Shown here in pieces: positions 62,820 to 64,000 of a DNA stretch of 64,000 bases. The stretch is from Dioscorea cayenensis subsp. rotundata (Eukaryota; Streptophyta; Magnoliopsida; Dioscoreales; Dioscoreaceae). The stretch is taken from the NCBI RefSeq assembly GCF_009730915.1, contig NC_052482.1, forward strand, positions 21,623,912-21,687,911, in the 5' to 3' direction. Under the pieces are notes generated by a model. It had not been told where the DNA came from, searched no databases, and was given only the letters and a program-made list of their open reading frames with translations. How positions within the stretch are numbered: position 1 is the first letter of the stretch; the number at the start of each line of letters is the position of its first letter. Both the position numbers and the translations under genes were made by a program.

Positions 62820-64000
62820 GGGTAAATTACAAGATTAGTCACTAAACTATCCACCAGTTCCTATTTTGATCACTAAACAAAAAAAAATTCTATTTTGGTC
62901 ACTAACCTTTTAAATTGCTTTCAATTTGGTCATTGACGCCAACGCCGTTAACGGCGATCTGACGTGGCTTAGCCATGTCAGCGAACTTAACCACGTCAGC
63001 GATCTTAAAAAACCTATTTTCTTTCTTCTTCCCCTTTCCCCTTTCTTTCTTCTTCCCTACCTTTTCTCCTTCAAATACCTTGCCACTGATCTTCCTTCCT
63101 TCATGGAGTCGGCTGATAAAGTAAGAATCGTCCTAGTGGCAACCTTCTGGATGAGGAGCCTGAGAATATAATGACATTCCGTGTTGCTTATTCTACATAA
63201 TGACATTCTGCATGTACTGTGTTTTTTTTCTTGTTTTTGTTTGGCCAAAGAATTAATTTTTACGTATTTGTGTGTGTGTTCTTAGGGAGGTTGTTCATTG
63301 AATCTGCAAAGCAGAATAAACAAGAATTAAGCATAAATTGTGTGAGAGTTGTGCAATTTGTCGTCATTGGTTTCTGTTGTTTTTAGACATAGATGGTGTC
63401 GATTTGCAAGGTTGGGTACTGGATTATAGAGCTGCAGTGTTGATTAGCACTAAATTAATTGTAGTTGTGTCAGTTGGAGAGAGATCAAATTCAATTAGCA
63501 GGGACTTTTCTGGGGACCCTGGTGTACCCCATTGGAGAATAAATTATAGTTTTTCCCCTCCATTTTCAAGGCTTTCAGACTGCAGGTCTCATTTAGGTGG
63601 ATTATCACAAGGGACTCATCGATTCCCCATTTATGAATCATCATTTTCTCTGCACAATAAAGGAAGAAATAGGGACAGTGATCAATATCCTATTTATTAT
63701 CAATCTGTGTCTGATGGTGCACTTTCTTCTTGTGGAAGGCCATCTGATAGCTTTCGGGCATTACAGAGGATAACTCCTACAAAAAAAAATTGAAGGAGTG
63801 AGGGCAAAGAAGAAGAAAGAAACGGGAAAGGGGAAGAATGAAGAAAGAGGAAAAGGGAAGAAGAAAGAAGATAGATTTTTTAAGATAGGTGCTGATGCTA
63901 AGCCACGTCAGATCGCCGTTAACGGCGTTGGCTTCAGTGACCAAATTGAAAGCAATTTAAAAGATTAGTGACCAAAATAGAATTTTTTTTGTTTAGTGAT
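62820..64000. mobile_element. Mutator-like element with about 235-bp inverted ends and captured gene fragment (Pack-MULE), cut by the window end
   Basis: The left arm (62820-63055) contains TTTTGGTCACTAACC, GCTTTCAATTTGGTCA, GCCGTTAACGGC and GTGGCTTAGCCATGTCAG, then a CTTTCTTCTTCCCC run. The right arm (63790 onward) carries the complements in reverse order (AGCCACGTCAG, GCCGTTAACGGC, TGACCAAATTGAAAGC, TTAGTGACCAAAATAGAA). The final 40 bp or so and any target duplication lie beyond 64000. The centre (about 63100-63790) is non-repetitive and holds protein-like text. Confidence 0.78.
63100..63790 (+). pseudogene. Captured host-gene fragment inside the Mutator-like element
   Basis: Two exon-like pieces stand out. 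KNRPSGNLLDEEPENIMTF (about 63120-63175) is followed, after an intron-like gap, by a long open stretch (to 63793) with a low-complexity but gene-like composition: GERSNSISRDFSGDPGVPHW, INYSFSPPFSRLSDCRSHL, YQSVSDGALSSCGRPSD. I do not recognise the parent with confidence. No start context or conserved domain is complete, so it is probably non-functional, but transcription as a chimera is possible. Confidence 0.5.

Overview
This window is nuclear DNA of a flowering plant. Multi-exon genes have GT-AG introns, intergenic DNA is long and AT-rich, and plant-only families are present: L-type lectin receptor kinase, PSI/DUF668, AHL type I, PTAC16, CGR pectin methyltransferase and CASP-like. Modest GC content and low-GC third positions in several genes argue against a grass. 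A non-grass monocot such as a yam is possible, but the sequence alone does not settle it.

Layout. 1-3.6 kb: a hAT-type MITE with a clean 8-bp target duplication, then a lectin receptor kinase (minus) with two compensating 1-bp shifts. 4.0-5.1 kb: LINE remnant, with a SINE at 5.8 kb. 6.6-8.05 kb: PSI-like DUF3475/DUF668 gene (minus). 9.2-15.5 kb: 14-exon SRRM1/SRm160-like PWI splicing cofactor (plus) behind a GGCCCA-rich promoter. 16.3-18.2 kb: PTAC16-like plastid nucleoid protein (plus) with two 1-bp shifts. 20.3-21.3 kb: intronless AHL gene (minus). 23.3-25.6 kb: LINE remnants, one containing a SINE. 26.2-46.1 kb: a tandem array of tropinone-reductase-like SDR genes, all on the plus strand: three open copies, one copy with a premature stop, and degraded exon pieces from at least two more. 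The array is interrupted by a 1.3-kb Mutator-like foldback element, an LRR gene relic, LINE tails, Copia and Gypsy fossils, a MITE and a CACTA-like end with tandem repeats. 48.1-49.8 kb: CGR2/CGR3-like pectin methyltransferase. 53.0-55.2 kb: GDP-mannose pyrophosphorylase (VTC1/CYT1). 56.0-58.1 kb: CASP-like 5B membrane protein (minus). 59.9-62.6 kb: AKR4C-type aldo-keto reductase with a GC-AG intron. 62.8 kb to the window end: a Mutator-like element with about 235-bp inverted ends that appears to carry a captured gene fragment (Pack-MULE).

The most distinctive region is the SDR array. The copies share exon boundaries, a TATA box about 45-60 bp before the ATG, and a palindrome (ATGTCAT-GG-ATGACAT and variants) 95-200 bp further upstream. 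That palindrome is duplicated in front of the last copy. The copies differ at the NNAG motif, in one Ala-Ser repeat expansion and in one nonsense codon. The last copy carries three small LINE-type insertions, each with a 9-11 bp target duplication, and the sister copies supply the empty sites. The housekeeping genes on the right (pectin methylation, GDP-mannose supply, membrane scaffold, carbonyl detoxification) are ordinary neighbours with no sign of acting as a cluster.
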